Shown here: positions 22,876 to 31,726 of the stretch, one piece after another
Layout of the letters: every line of letters begins with the position of its first letter
How positions within the stretch are numbered: the first letter of the stretch is position 1
DNA from: Clostridia bacterium
GTDB taxonomy: Bacteria > Bacillota > Clostridia > Oscillospirales > CAG-272
NCBI GenBank assembly: GCA_900769475.1
Contig: CAAGGQ010000151.1
Coordinates: 1 to 36,371 of the forward strand
DNA length: 36,371 nt
Reading direction: 5' to 3'
Program-made: the position numbers and the translations under genes
The notes under the pieces: generated by a model
Seen by the model: only the letters and a program-made list of their open reading frames with translations
Databases searched by the model: none
Told to the model about the DNA's origin: nothing

Positions 22876-25635
22876 TCATCTTCCCCAACGGCTCATGGGA
22901 ATTAGATCATACAGCTTTTGCGCACTGCTCTCCCCTGCCTCCAACAGCTTGCAGGCCACGAACATGCGCAAGCGCTCCTTAACGGAAACACGCACAAACA
23001 GCCGCGTCATGCCGGCTTCTTCGTAGGTCTGAGCCTCAAAACGTGCCGGATGTCCCACGCCTCCCAGTCTACAAAGCAGGGTCTTTCCGTTCTGCATCAG
23101 CTTGGCCGTACGTCCGCTCTTGTTGAGCTTGACCTCGGCCCGCGTCCAAACAGCCCACACCGCCTCGGTGGGGGTCTGTACCGTCAGCTCGTCCTGGATC
23201 ACCGCCACCGAACGGTTTTGGGTGAGGAGAACGCCGCGCTTGGCGCGAAGCAAAAGATCGTTGGTATCACTCATATCCACCACGGCGTAAGCCTTTTGAG
23301 CATCGCTTCGCATCTCCAAAAGGGGTGCTACAGCACCGGGATTCTGATCGGGTGCCGGCTCCTCGGTGAGATCGATCACAAGGGTGTTCTGTCCCTCGGC
23401 GCGAGCACGAAGCATGGGAGACAGTGCCGATTCTCCTCCCGTTTCACAGAAGAAGCGCTCGCCGCCCATTTCCAACAGCACGCCACCAGCATCCAGGTCC
23501 ATGCCCTCCCAGATCCGATTGCACCCGCCATGCAGACCCAGAAGATGACTTTCGGAATCCCAGCCCGAGCGCATCAGGGAAAGTCCCGCCTTGCGGTAGA
23601 CAGCGTCCAGAGGCAGCCGAGGCACGTTTCCGTCCTCCACCACCGAGAAGAAGAGCAGATCCAGAGGATCCACCGCCTTTTTCCCACTGCGGATCTGCTG
23701 ACGGCGCAGCCAAGCCGGGGTGGAATCGTGGGTCAGAAGCGAAAGCAACGGAAGGATCGAGGTATCTACAGGGGTATTGGCGCAAGAATGGTAGTTCCAA
23801 ACACCGCCCGCGCTCTCCAGGTAGATGGGGAAATAGGCAATAGCGCGCCAGCCGGGAATACGGGAATATCCGTAATCGGTGCCGCAGGCCTCCCGCAACA
23901 TGGCCACGATGAGGGCCGTAGCCCAAGCGCTCTCCCCCCAGGCCGTTACGCTGTGCGCACAGCCGCCGTCGGGCAGAAAGGCGGTAAAGCAGGCCTCCAC
24001 ATTGGGAAGGAAGGAACGAAGCAGCTTCAGAGCACTTTCGGGATAGACCTCCGAGAAGGCCAGAGACAGAGCCAACATGGCCGCGTTGAACACGGCGCCC
24101 TCGGCACTCCCCTGCCGCCACATGGCGGCCTTTCCTTCGTAAACCGCCAAGCCGGGCCGCATGCCCTGCCGAAGGGCGATACGCTCGGCCTTGGCCTTTT
24201 GCGCCTCGCTCCAGCTATGGTGACACCAATCGTAGCACACCGCTACGGCAAACAGCAACCGTCCCCGGGGGATCAGCTCTCCTTGAGAAAGCGCGTCCCA
24301 CAGAGGAGCATCGCAAAGGGCCTCCAGCTCGGCCCATCCCCGGTGACAGTACTCCTTCTCTCCGCTGAGTCGATAAAGAATGGAAAACGCCCACAAGCGT
24401 TCCGCAATCGAAAGAGCGACCTTCGCGGCGTCAGCATCACAGTCAAGTGCCATCGGCTCTGCCGCAAAGATCTCCGAGCGCTTTCCGTAGGGGATCTTCA
24501 GAGCGTCCAGCAATTCCCGCAGCTGGGGCTCGGTCTTGGCCAGCTTGCGCAGACGTACCAGCACATCGTGACCGGCAAGAAGACGGCCGCGCATGGGATT
24601 GGGGAAACGACGTCGCACCTCGCCCAGCACCTCTTCCCCCGTGGGACGGTGGAAGGTCATATCCTCGATCAAACGAAGCACGGTGTGCTCCCGGGCAGAA
24701 TGCTCAAACAAATTCTTGCGGTTGGAAAGTACGATCAGCCCCAAGGGATCTACGTGGCATTGCCGCCAGCGGAAAAAGCTACGAACGTACTCCAGGGGGA
24801 AGAACAACGCCCCCTCCAGGGACAGGGGGGTAAACGCCAAGGGCTCCCGCTCGCCGTTAATCAACACGTAGTTAGCTTCGGCAGAGAAGACGTATTTCTT
24901 GCGACGGTAGGTAAAAGAAAGGGTCTTGGCCAGGGTATCGGCCACCGCGGCGTGGGCAAGGCCTGCCGCCACCGATCCCATGGGAAGCCACAGAACGCCG
25001 TCCCGCTCAAAGGGATGGGCATTGGCACTCTCCAGGGAGTTTTGTACCCGCTTGCGATCCACAATGGCGTATCCACCGCTTTTGGCAAAGGCGGCCGCGC
25101 CCTTGAGCTCGGGCATGGTGCAGTACAGCGCCGGAGCGGCCTCCTCCCACACGAACAAATTGTCAAAGTACAACACGGTCTCGGAGCGATAGGTATGCTT
25201 GCCCGGAGCCACCTCTAAGCAGAGGGCGGTGATCGAGTCCCATCCCCCGGTGGTTCCGGTCGCTTCCATAAAGGGAAGCTCCAAGCGGAACTCGTTCCAT
25301 CCATCATGCTCCAGGAGTAAGGTCTCGGAGAACGAAACCTGCCCCGCCTCTCCCTGCTTTTCAAAGCGTACCGCAAAGGAGCCGCCGCTTCCCTGCACCG
25401 AAAAGACCGCAAAGGTCAGATACCGATACTTGGAAAGATGCACGCCCCCCAGGGGTAGGGTCACCCGCTCCTGCCGGGACGGACACCAAGCCGCGGTCAT
25501 GTGCGCCGAGCGGTTGTGCCGCAGATCGGGGGTCAGTCCTGCCGCCTCCAGCCGCTCGTAGTGATTCATATCCAATAAGCAATGGGGTTCTCCCGCCGCG
25601 GGGAGCTCCACCAGGCTCTTTAAGCTTTTCTTCAT
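22876..25635 (-). CDS. Heparinase II/III-like polysaccharide lyase-type protein
   Basis: A 919-residue protein without a signal peptide. It has an N-terminal jelly-roll carbohydrate-binding-like domain (about 20-165, 'KYRYLTFAVFSVQGSG', 'YFDNLFVWEE'), a copper-amine-oxidase-N-like stalk module (about 185-300, 'KYVFSAEANYVLINGEREPL'), an alpha/alpha toroid with 'VCYDWCHHSWSEAQKAKAERIALRQGM' and 'WNYHSCANTPVDTSI', then the Heparinase II/III beta-sandwich ('HLLGLHGGCNRIWEGMDLDAGGVLLEMGGERFF'). The domain order fits lyases or hydrolases acting on uronic-acid-containing glycans; lack of a secretion signal means action on imported oligosaccharides or an unusual export. AAAGGA is 13 bases from the ATG, rather far. 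Third gene of the galT operon, 24 bases after the SGNH gene. Confidence 0.75.
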   Translation of the reverse strand: MKKSLKSLVELPAAGEPHCLLDMNHYERLEAAGLTPDLRHNRSAHMTAAWCPSRQERVTLPLGGVHLSKYRYLTFAVFSVQGSGGSFAVRFEKQGEAGQVSFSETLLLEHDGWNEFRLELPFMEATGTTGGWDSITALCLEVAPGKHTYRSETVLYFDNLFVWEEAAPALYCTMPELKGAAAFAKSGGYAIVDRKRVQNSLESANAHPFERDGVLWLPMGSVAAGLAHAAVADTLAKTLSFTYRRKKYVFSAEANYVLINGEREPLAFTPLSLEGALFFPLEYVRSFFRWRQCHVDPLGLIVLSNRKNLFEHSAREHTVLRLIEDMTFHRPTGEEVLGEVRRRFPNPMRGRLLAGHDVLVRLRKLAKTEPQLRELLDALKIPYGKRSEIFAAEPMALDCDADAAKVALSIAERLWAFSILYRLSGEKEYCHRGWAELEALCDAPLWDALSQGELIPRGRLLFAVAVCYDWCHHSWSEAQKAKAERIALRQGMRPGLAVYEGKAAMWRQGSAEGAVFNAAMLALSLAFSEVYPESALKLLRSFLPNVEACFTAFLPDGGCAHSVTAWGESAWATALIVAMLREACGTDYGYSRIPGWRAIAYFPIYLESAGGVWNYHSCANTPVDTSILPLLSLLTHDSTPAWLRRQQIRSGKKAVDPLDLLFFSVVEDGNVPRLPLDAVYRKAGLSLMRSGWDSESHLLGLHGGCNRIWEGMDLDAGGVLLEMGGERFFCETGGESALSPMLRARAEGQNTLVIDLTEEPAPDQNPGAVAPLLEMRSDAQKAYAVVDMSDTNDLLLRAKRGVLLTQNRSVAVIQDELTVQTPTEAVWAVWTRAEVKLNKSGRTAKLMQNGKTLLCRLGGVGHPARFEAQTYEEAGMTRLFVRVSVKERLRMFVACKLLEAGESSAQKLYDLIPMSRWGR

Positions 25636-25659
25636 TCTTATTTGCTATCCTTTCTGTTC

Positions 25660-27342
25660 TTACGTGCCGCCGTTTCCAAAAAGCCCGAACAGATATCCTT
25701 CAATCACGTCGGCCTCCTTTTGGTAACCGTTCCAGCCCAAGTGGATTACATCGGTAATGGCCTCCCGAGTGCCGGTGGCGGTCTCTACCTTGGAGCGGTA
25801 GCGATCGCTCCAATCATTGATGCAAAGATAATTGGGCAGAAGATAGATCCCCTCCCCTGCGCGGTCCGCAAAGGCCTTCTCCAAGTAGGTATAATACCGG
25901 AACTGCTTATCCCGCATAGCCGAAATATCCAGATTGCTCTCCTGGGAGAGGAAGAAACCCGTGGCGGGTGAGAGATACTCGGTCATGATCAAGACCTTAA
26001 CACCGCGGCGTTGCTCGGCGGCGTAGGCCTTGATGGAGGACACCATGGTTTGCAGGTGCTCCACCGAGGTTTGGCTAAACCCATCGTTGGCGCCCAGGTT
26101 GATCACTACAAAATCCAGGGCAGCCGTGGAATAGTTCTGCTTCATGTAGTAGGAAAAATCAAACTTTTCCACCGCGGGATTGTAAAAGGCGTTGGGCACC
26201 GTGTTTCCACCGATGGTAAGGGTGGGCGACTTGATGTAGTTGGCCGTGCTCCAGGCGCCCCGTCCCTCGTGGGGAACACCGCCGTTGGCGGTGGCGCGTG
26301 TGCCGAGGAGGGTGAGGTTAGGAAGATCCTTTTGCAGCTTGGTAACGATGGTGCCATCGGAGATACGGCTATCCCCAATCACCAGACCCGTCAAAGCCAG
26401 GGTGGTTTTGGCCTCCACCACGGTGATCTTGACCTTGCGCTCTTCCAACAACCGCCATTCGCCATCGGCGTGGATCTCCAGGCGCACCGCAAGGGTGGCC
26501 TGCTCCGGAGCGTGAGGCGACGCGGTGGGATCGGCAGACCAGGCAGGCGTGATGGCAAAGGCGGTTCCACCGTCGTAGATCCGAACGCCCGCTCCCGAAT
26601 AGGAGAAGGTCAGGGCAAAGTCACTTCCCGCATCCGAAAGAATGGCGTCGGACATAAACCAAGCCTGCTTCCCCACGGTGAGGATCATCTCCTCGGGCAG
26701 ATGCATTTGAGGAAGATCCCCCTCATAGTTGTATTTTAAATCAAAATATTTGGCGTTGGCATAGCAGACCTGCCCGTTGTGGATCAGGCGCGTCCAGCCC
26801 GTGGCCTTGTTGTAGCCAATGCGCAGAACCTCGGTTCCGGTGGAAATGATCGCCAGGGCGGGAGAATTGATGCTGGGCTCCTGCCGCAGATTCAGCTGGG
26901 AGGCCTCTTGGTTCATGATCACCGTTTCGTAGACCTCGGTAAAGCCCAAGGAATCCACCACCTCGGAGGAAAATCCGCTGTTTCCCACGTAGCCGGCGTT
27001 GATCACCGTGCCATCCGAAAGAGTGATCTGCAGATTCCCCTCTGCATCCACCTTAACGTCGGCGATTCCAAGACCGTCCTTGCCTTTTTCTCCGTCCTCG
27101 CCCTTTTCGCCATCCTTTCCCTGAATGGCCAGGGACACCAGCCACTCGTGCATGGTGCCGGTGTAGCCGTCTTCCACCGCCAGCTCGTAGGCGCTCTTTC
27201 CGTTGGCGCCATCACTGCCGTCGGAGCCGTTCAGACCCTGAAAGATCCAAACGCCTCCCTGCCAAAGATTGAGTAGCAGAGCGATCAGTATACATACGCA
27301 CACGATCAGCAATGCCACGATCCATCCGTTTCCTTTTCTCAT
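25660..27342 (-). CDS. Membrane-anchored SGNH hydrolase with collagen-like and SH3-like modules
   Basis: A 560-residue surface protein. A signal anchor (about residues 8-26, 'WIVALLIVCVCILIALLLNL') is followed by a collagen-like Gly-X-Y stretch interrupted by 'KSAYELAVEDGYTGTMHEWL', a bacterial SH3-like module ('SQLNLRQEPSINSPALAIIS'), and a C-terminal SGNH esterase domain with Ser325 in 'IGDSR', Asn419 in 'NLGAND' and Asp531/His534 in 'DVIHLG'. It probably removes acetyl groups from glycans at the cell surface. An ATG two codons earlier exists, but AAAGGA overlaps it and is well spaced for the ATG at 27342. Gap to galT is 9 bases. Confidence 0.82.
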   Translation of the reverse strand: MRKGNGWIVALLIVCVCILIALLLNLWQGGVWIFQGLNGSDGSDGANGKSAYELAVEDGYTGTMHEWLVSLAIQGKDGEKGEDGEKGKDGLGIADVKVDAEGNLQITLSDGTVINAGYVGNSGFSSEVVDSLGFTEVYETVIMNQEASQLNLRQEPSINSPALAIISTGTEVLRIGYNKATGWTRLIHNGQVCYANAKYFDLKYNYEGDLPQMHLPEEMILTVGKQAWFMSDAILSDAGSDFALTFSYSGAGVRIYDGGTAFAITPAWSADPTASPHAPEQATLAVRLEIHADGEWRLLEERKVKITVVEAKTTLALTGLVIGDSRISDGTIVTKLQKDLPNLTLLGTRATANGGVPHEGRGAWSTANYIKSPTLTIGGNTVPNAFYNPAVEKFDFSYYMKQNYSTAALDFVVINLGANDGFSQTSVEHLQTMVSSIKAYAAEQRRGVKVLIMTEYLSPATGFFLSQESNLDISAMRDKQFRYYTYLEKAFADRAGEGIYLLPNYLCINDWSDRYRSKVETATGTREAITDVIHLGWNGYQKEADVIEGYLFGLFGNGGT

Positions 27343-27351
27343 AGACATCCT

Positions 27352-28854
27352 TTATACGGTTTTGATGAAACGCAGGAAGGCCTCTCTGCCCTCCGGTGTG
27401 CACTTGTAAACACCTGCATCCTCCAGAACCCCCTCAAAGGTGCGTCCGATCTCGGTTTGCAGGATCTCCATTACGTTCTCCTCGGTAAATTGGTAGGAGG
27501 AATAGAAGCGCTCCACCCAGGCGGCGTGCTTGGCCAGGGTTTCGTCAGCGGTCAGATCCTCGCCCTTCACCAGCGCGCGGGAGAGAAGCTCCATCTCGCT
27601 CTTCAAGCGGGACGGCAGCACCGCCAGACCCATGACCTCAATCAGGCCAATGTTCTCTTTCTTAATGTTGTGCTTATCTGCGTGGGGATGGTAGACCCCC
27701 AGAGGATGCTCCTCGGTGGTCAGATTGTTGCGCAGGACCAGATCCAGCTCGTAGGCCTCACCGCGACGGCGGGCAATAGGCGTAATGGTGTTATGGGGCT
27801 CACCGTCCTCGGTGGTGGCAATGATCACCGCCGCAGGATCGGTATAGGAACGCCAAGCCGTGAGGATCTGATCGGCCAGATTGGTGAGTGCCTCCCGATC
27901 GGTGGAGGTCAAACGGATCACCGACATAGGCCAGCGCACGATTCCCGCCTGAATCTGAGGATAGCCCGGAAACGCCAGAGGCTGCTCGATCTCGGCACGC
28001 TCCATGGCAAAGGTATAGTGTCCGCCCTGCATGTGATCGTGGGTCAGGATTGATCCGCCCACAATGGGAAGATCGGCGTTGGAGCCCAGGAAATAGTGGG
28101 GGAACAGCGTTACAAAGTCCAACATCTTCACAAAGGCCGCCCGGTCGATCTTCATGGGCGTGTGCTCGGAGGAGAGGGCGATGCAATGCTCGTTATAGTA
28201 AACGTAGGGCGAATACTGCAGGAACCACTCCTGCCCCGCGATCTCCATGGGGATCAGACGGTGGGATTGCCGTGCCGCCTGGTTCATGCTGCCGCTGTAG
28301 CCCTCGTTCTCCCGGCAGATGGCGCACTTGGGATAGCCGCTCTGCTTTTGCAGCTTGGCGGCAGCAATGGCCTTGGGATCCTTTTCGGGCTTGGAGAGAT
28401 TGACGGTAATGTCCAGATCTCCGTAGACGCCGCTGTAGATCCACTTCAGATCTTTTTTGACCCGATATGTACGAATGTAGTCCGAGGCGCAGGATAGCCG
28501 ATAGTAGTAGTCGGTGGCCTCCTTGGGAGAGATGGCATAGCGGCGACGGAACTCTCGCACCACCTCTGAGGGACGGGGGGTAAGGATCCCCATCAACTCG
28601 GTATCAAAGAGATCACGACCAACAATGCCGCGATCGGGGATCACGCCGTTGGCAATGGCGTAGTCGCAGAGGGCGCCCAGGATCTCCTCCAAGGTGGAGG
28701 GGACCGCTTCCCCGGGAGTGGGAAGATAATCGTAGACCTGCAGGGTCTGCATCAAGCGGTTGCGGCAAAAGACCCGATCCAAAGGATCGATCAGCTCTTG
28801 CGCTACGGCATATTCCACCAGGGCATCAATCAAATTACAAACGTTCATTTCCAT
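27352..28854 (-). CDS. galT: UDP-glucose--hexose-1-phosphate uridylyltransferase (Firmicutes class)
   Basis: A 500-residue Leloir-pathway enzyme that exchanges UMP between UDP-glucose and galactose-1-phosphate. It is the long, Firmicutes type (about 490-500 residues rather than about 350 in E. coli). 'NVCNLIDALVEYAVAQELID' opens the family, and 'GGSILTHDHMQGGHYTFAMERA' holds the His-x-His active-site region with the uridylylated histidine. GGAG lies 10 bases before the ATG. No galK or galE is nearby. First gene of an operon with the SGNH surface protein and the heparinase-like protein, suggesting glycan use or envelope glycan modification. Confidence 0.92.
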   Translation of the reverse strand: MEMNVCNLIDALVEYAVAQELIDPLDRVFCRNRLMQTLQVYDYLPTPGEAVPSTLEEILGALCDYAIANGVIPDRGIVGRDLFDTELMGILTPRPSEVVREFRRRYAISPKEATDYYYRLSCASDYIRTYRVKKDLKWIYSGVYGDLDITVNLSKPEKDPKAIAAAKLQKQSGYPKCAICRENEGYSGSMNQAARQSHRLIPMEIAGQEWFLQYSPYVYYNEHCIALSSEHTPMKIDRAAFVKMLDFVTLFPHYFLGSNADLPIVGGSILTHDHMQGGHYTFAMERAEIEQPLAFPGYPQIQAGIVRWPMSVIRLTSTDREALTNLADQILTAWRSYTDPAAVIIATTEDGEPHNTITPIARRRGEAYELDLVLRNNLTTEEHPLGVYHPHADKHNIKKENIGLIEVMGLAVLPSRLKSEMELLSRALVKGEDLTADETLAKHAAWVERFYSSYQFTEENVMEILQTEIGRTFEGVLEDAGVYKCTPEGREAFLRFIKTV

Positions 28855-28892
28855 AGGTTTTGGACTCCGTGTTCTAAAAAATATTCCCTTTT

Positions 28893-28921
28893 ATTATAGC
28901 ATGGGAAAGCGCGTTTGTAAA
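28893..28921 (-). promoter_or_regulatory. Promoter of the galT operon
   Basis: On the minus strand TTTACA (28916-28921), 17 bases, TATAAT (28893-28898), 39 bases before the galT ATG. Confidence 0.75.
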
Positions 28922-29010
28922 TGCCAAAAAGCGAAAATTCTTGTTTTTTTTGCAGAGAGATCCGGGAGGAAGAAAGCAAAAAGAAAATCCGCTCCCCCGA
29001 AGGAAAGGAC

Positions 29011-29039
29011 TTGACAAACCCGAGATTTTGTAGTACAAT
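29011..29039 (+). promoter_or_regulatory. Promoter of tRNA-Leu
   Basis: TTGACA (29011-29016), 17 bases, TACAAT (29034-29039), 25 bases before the tRNA. Confidence 0.8.
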
Positions 29040-29064
29040 ATAGAGGTCACTATTCCCCCCATCT

Positions 29065-29149
29065 GCGCCTGTGGTGAAATTGGCATACACGATAGATTTA
29101 GGATCTATTTCCGAGAGGATTGCAGGTTCAAGTCCTGTCAGGCGCACCA
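29065..29149 (+). tRNA. tRNA-Leu(UAG), CCA encoded
   Basis: 85 bases. Acceptor GCGCCTG/CAGGCGC, anticodon stem ATAGA/TCTAT with loop TTTAGGA (anticodon TAG), long variable arm typical of leucine, T-arm GCAGG-TTCAAGT-CCTGT, discriminator A and genomic CCA. It reads CUN codons. Its last 21 bases (29129-29149) recur exactly twice downstream. Confidence 0.95.
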
Positions 29150-29185
29150 AAAAGCGGAGCAGACCACAGGTCTGCACCGCTTTTT
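29149..29185 (+). terminator. Terminator of tRNA-Leu
   Basis: AAAAAGCGG and CAGACC pair with GGTCTG and CCGCTTTTT, giving a two-step stem followed by TTTTT. A covarying copy lies at 33288-33325. Confidence 0.88.
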
Positions 29186-29593
29186 CGATCGTAGATGGCA
29201 GGACTTGAAGCGACGCGGCAATGAATGACAGCCCGGTGGGCTGTCAGAACCGCGGCGGAGACCGAGCCCGCAGGCGAGACCAAGTCCTGTCAGGCGCACC
29301 AGCCGACAGTGTCGGCACCCAAATATCGGGGGATGACAGCATAAATCCAAACTTTATCCACACGATGGTGAGGTTTTGATCTATCTTTCTTCACCGCTTT
29401 TTCGATCGTAGATGGCAGGACTCGAAGCGACGCGGCAATGAATGGCAGCCCGGTGGGCTGTCAGAACCGCGGCGGCGACCGAGCCCGCAGGCAAGACCAA
29501 GTCCTGTCAGGCGCACCAGCCGACAGTGTCGGCACCCAAATATCGGGGGATGACAGCCAAGATCCGAACCTCATCCCACGAGGGGGAGGTTCG
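29175..29593 (+). repeat. 217-bp tandem direct repeat carrying the tRNA-Leu 3' end
   Basis: Two copies (29175-29391 and 29392 onward to about 29593) in register with a constant 217-base offset and few substitutions over the first about 165 bases, decaying after that. Each holds the last 21 bases of the tRNA (29281-29301 and 29498-29518). It also holds GGCAGGACT(T/C)G, nearly complementary to that tRNA end, a perfect GACAGCCC/GGGCTGTC hairpin (copy 1; one substitution in copy 2) and a perfect GCCGACA/TGTCGGC hairpin. The second copy ends in a terminator-like hairpin (29565-29593) followed by T-rich sequence. No gene is encoded. Confidence 0.85.
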
Positions 29594-29620
29594 AAATTAT
29601 TTTTTTCTCTGTATCAACCA

Positions 29621-29650
29621 AAGACGACAAGCCGGCACTTGTCGTCTTTT
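29621..29650 (+). terminator. Terminator-like hairpin upstream of the orphan gene
   Basis: An 11-bp perfect stem (29621-29631 with 29638-29648), 6-base loop, ending in TTTT. It isolates the following gene from tRNA-region transcription. Confidence 0.75.
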
Positions 29651-29746
29651 CCGTATTCAATAACATTTGTTTCATTTATGTATACCGACCGATACCTCGC
29701 AATAAAAATTTATCACACAAAACCGTTTTGAAAAGGGGAAAACAAA

Positions 29747-31600
29747 ATGTCTTTTGGGGAACTAAAATATTATGAGTCCTATGATTCGGGAATCACTTTT
29801 TTATCCATGACGAACGAGGCGCAAGCAAATACGTTGCAGGACGATTTCTTCTCAATTTTAAAAACGAACCTGCAAAAATTGTCTGTGTTTCATAGCCGGT
29901 ATTCCTTCTCTGATTTTTTTACGATCATCCGAAAAAAAGAAGACTCTCACAGTTACATTGAAATTCGCCATACTGCCGAAAAAGCATCTTTTGCCGAGAT
30001 CACCCTTCCCTGTACCTTCCTTTCCGATCATTCTTTCCCATCCTATCTCCAATCGTTTGGAGACGATGACTTTTTGCTGCGAATGGATTATAATGGCATC
30101 GTGACTCTGCAAATGGGGAGTGTCTCCTTCCCATATTCCAACGACTCTCGATTCGCGCCCGGCTCCTTAATCATCCAGGCTAATCCACAGAACACAAACG
30201 AAGATGATCTTCCCTTCACGGCAAAGTCACTGAACAACGCCGTGTCCACCATTGCACCCCATATTACCTATGATACCAAAAAGGAATCCTTCTCCATCCC
30301 TGAAAAGATTCTGTACGGAGGACTGTGCCGTCAGAATTTGCTCTCCCGGTTTATCGACTACCTCAATGAAAAATTCCTGGATTTCTTATCCGGTGGAAGA
30401 CCCGAGGACTACCGCATTTTCCCGGAGGATATTGAAAAGCGCTTTTGCGAGCTCACCCGTTGGCACACGTGGAGCAACGAGCACCGCTCCTTTATGCGCA
30501 CCAATGAAAATGGAGACATTATTGAAAAAAGACCTGCGGATTTTCTTCATTGCCTTTTGATCACCATCCAAAACGGGAAATTCCTTTTGCGAGAAGACGA
30601 GGAAACGATCCAAGATACCCATCGAAAGGTTTTAACAACTCTTTTTGATATTCTTGCCGATCTTTTTAAAGACAGGGAGCATGTTCTTTCCGCAGAGCAA
30701 TCCTTGGCAGAATATCGAGATATTATGGAAAATGAGGGACAGGATCCCTTGCAAAAAATGCAGGATATCCATGAAAGTTGTATGAATATTGCAACCGGTG
30801 AATTCGCATTTTATCTTCTGTTAGCAAGAAAAATTTATGCTCAAATGGATCTTACTCGTGCACAGCTTCCATACGGAAAATGTGATTCTTTCTTCGTTCG
30901 AAAATCCTCCGGTCAAAAAGGCCTGGGAATGGAAGATTACGCGATTGTTTTGAACGAAGTGAGTCAAAACGGTGCTCCGCTTTGCTATGATAAAAAAATA
31001 ACCGCTTTCGAAAATGCGATCCATCAATCTTCTACCGGCTTTTCTCTTATGCGCATCACCGAAGAGCTGCAAAAATGTCCCTCCCCCACGGATTGTCTTT
31101 CTTGCCCCGCCAACCAAAAGATATTCCTGACTCATTTTCAAGAATTTTCGCAATTAACCGAATACTATAACAGCTTCAACCAAATGTTTGGATATCACTC
31201 GTTTATAACAGCAATCAATCATTCTTTTAATGATCCAAAATTCAAGCTGTCACATTTGGTTTACGTTCGGAATATTCTGCGACTGCAAAAAAAGGAATTC
31301 TCTAAAGCCATGCAACAGTTCCCGGCCAATGCCCTTCCCTATGACCTGAACGTCGCCCTGGAGGATGCGGATCAGACCTTACAGGTAAAACAGGAAATTA
31401 AGCAATCCATTCTGGACGCTACCAAAGACAAAGCCGAAAAAACCTTCAATTTTGCTTTGGCAATCTTCGGTGCTTTTGGAGTTGCTTCCTCCATTGTGAG
31501 TATTTTACTTTCGGATAGTCGCAGCATGGGAATTTCCGTAATTACGATGCTTGTATACTTGACCATTGTTGCTATCAGCTATCACAGGTGGGATAGATGA
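29747..31600 (+). CDS. Orphan 617-residue protein with C-terminal double membrane anchor
   Basis: I do not recognise a family. The first about 560 residues are soluble-looking, mixed charged and aromatic, with no signal peptide. A cysteine cluster 'CPSPTDCLSCPANQ' (about 450) could bind metal. A charged stretch (about 530-565) leads to two C-terminal hydrophobic segments (about 567-588 and 594-612), so the bulk is probably cytosolic and tethered to the membrane. AGGGG precedes the ATG. AT-richer than the neighbours and located between tRNA-derived repeats, i.e. likely island cargo. A membrane-tethered defence effector is conceivable but unproven; a sensor or envelope-stress protein is equally possible. 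Confidence 0.85.
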   Translation: MSFGELKYYESYDSGITFLSMTNEAQANTLQDDFFSILKTNLQKLSVFHSRYSFSDFFTIIRKKEDSHSYIEIRHTAEKASFAEITLPCTFLSDHSFPSYLQSFGDDDFLLRMDYNGIVTLQMGSVSFPYSNDSRFAPGSLIIQANPQNTNEDDLPFTAKSLNNAVSTIAPHITYDTKKESFSIPEKILYGGLCRQNLLSRFIDYLNEKFLDFLSGGRPEDYRIFPEDIEKRFCELTRWHTWSNEHRSFMRTNENGDIIEKRPADFLHCLLITIQNGKFLLREDEETIQDTHRKVLTTLFDILADLFKDREHVLSAEQSLAEYRDIMENEGQDPLQKMQDIHESCMNIATGEFAFYLLLARKIYAQMDLTRAQLPYGKCDSFFVRKSSGQKGLGMEDYAIVLNEVSQNGAPLCYDKKITAFENAIHQSSTGFSLMRITEELQKCPSPTDCLSCPANQKIFLTHFQEFSQLTEYYNSFNQMFGYHSFITAINHSFNDPKFKLSHLVYVRNILRLQKKEFSKAMQQFPANALPYDLNVALEDADQTLQVKQEIKQSILDATKDKAEKTFNFALAIFGAFGVASSIVSILLSDSRSMGISVITMLVYLTIVAISYHRWDR

Positions 31601-31643
31601 TCCATCGGTGGGCCCAATACTTTTAACACACGAAAAAAAGAAG

Positions 31644-31675
31644 GAGAAGACATTGTGGTAATGCCTTCTCTTTTT
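31644..31675 (+). terminator. Terminator of the orphan gene
   Basis: GAGAAG and CATT (31644-31654) pair with AATG and CTTCTC (31660-31670) with one A-C mismatch, loop GTGGT, then TTTTT. Confidence 0.8.
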
Positions 31676-31689
31676 CTTTGTTTGAATAG

Positions 31690-31709
31690 GGACTTGAAGC
31701 GACGCGGCA
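31690..31709 (+). repeat. Fragment of the tRNA-tail repeat
   Basis: Twenty bases identical to 29201-29220 (GGACTTGAAGCGACGCGGCA), again shortly behind a terminator. Confidence 0.75.
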
Positions 31710-31726
31710 TTTTGTCGAAGCGGAAT

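Noticed and set aside
22918..25218. 766-codon plus-strand frame over the heparinase-like gene
   Set aside because: Antisense shadow of a gene with clear domain order.
29175..29593. CRISPR array
   Set aside because: Only two long units of 217 bases with no short regular repeats or unique spacers.
29438..29731. 97-codon plus-strand frame in the tandem repeat
   Set aside because: Lies across non-coding hairpin repeats and a terminator; the first repeat copy does not keep the same frame meaningfully.
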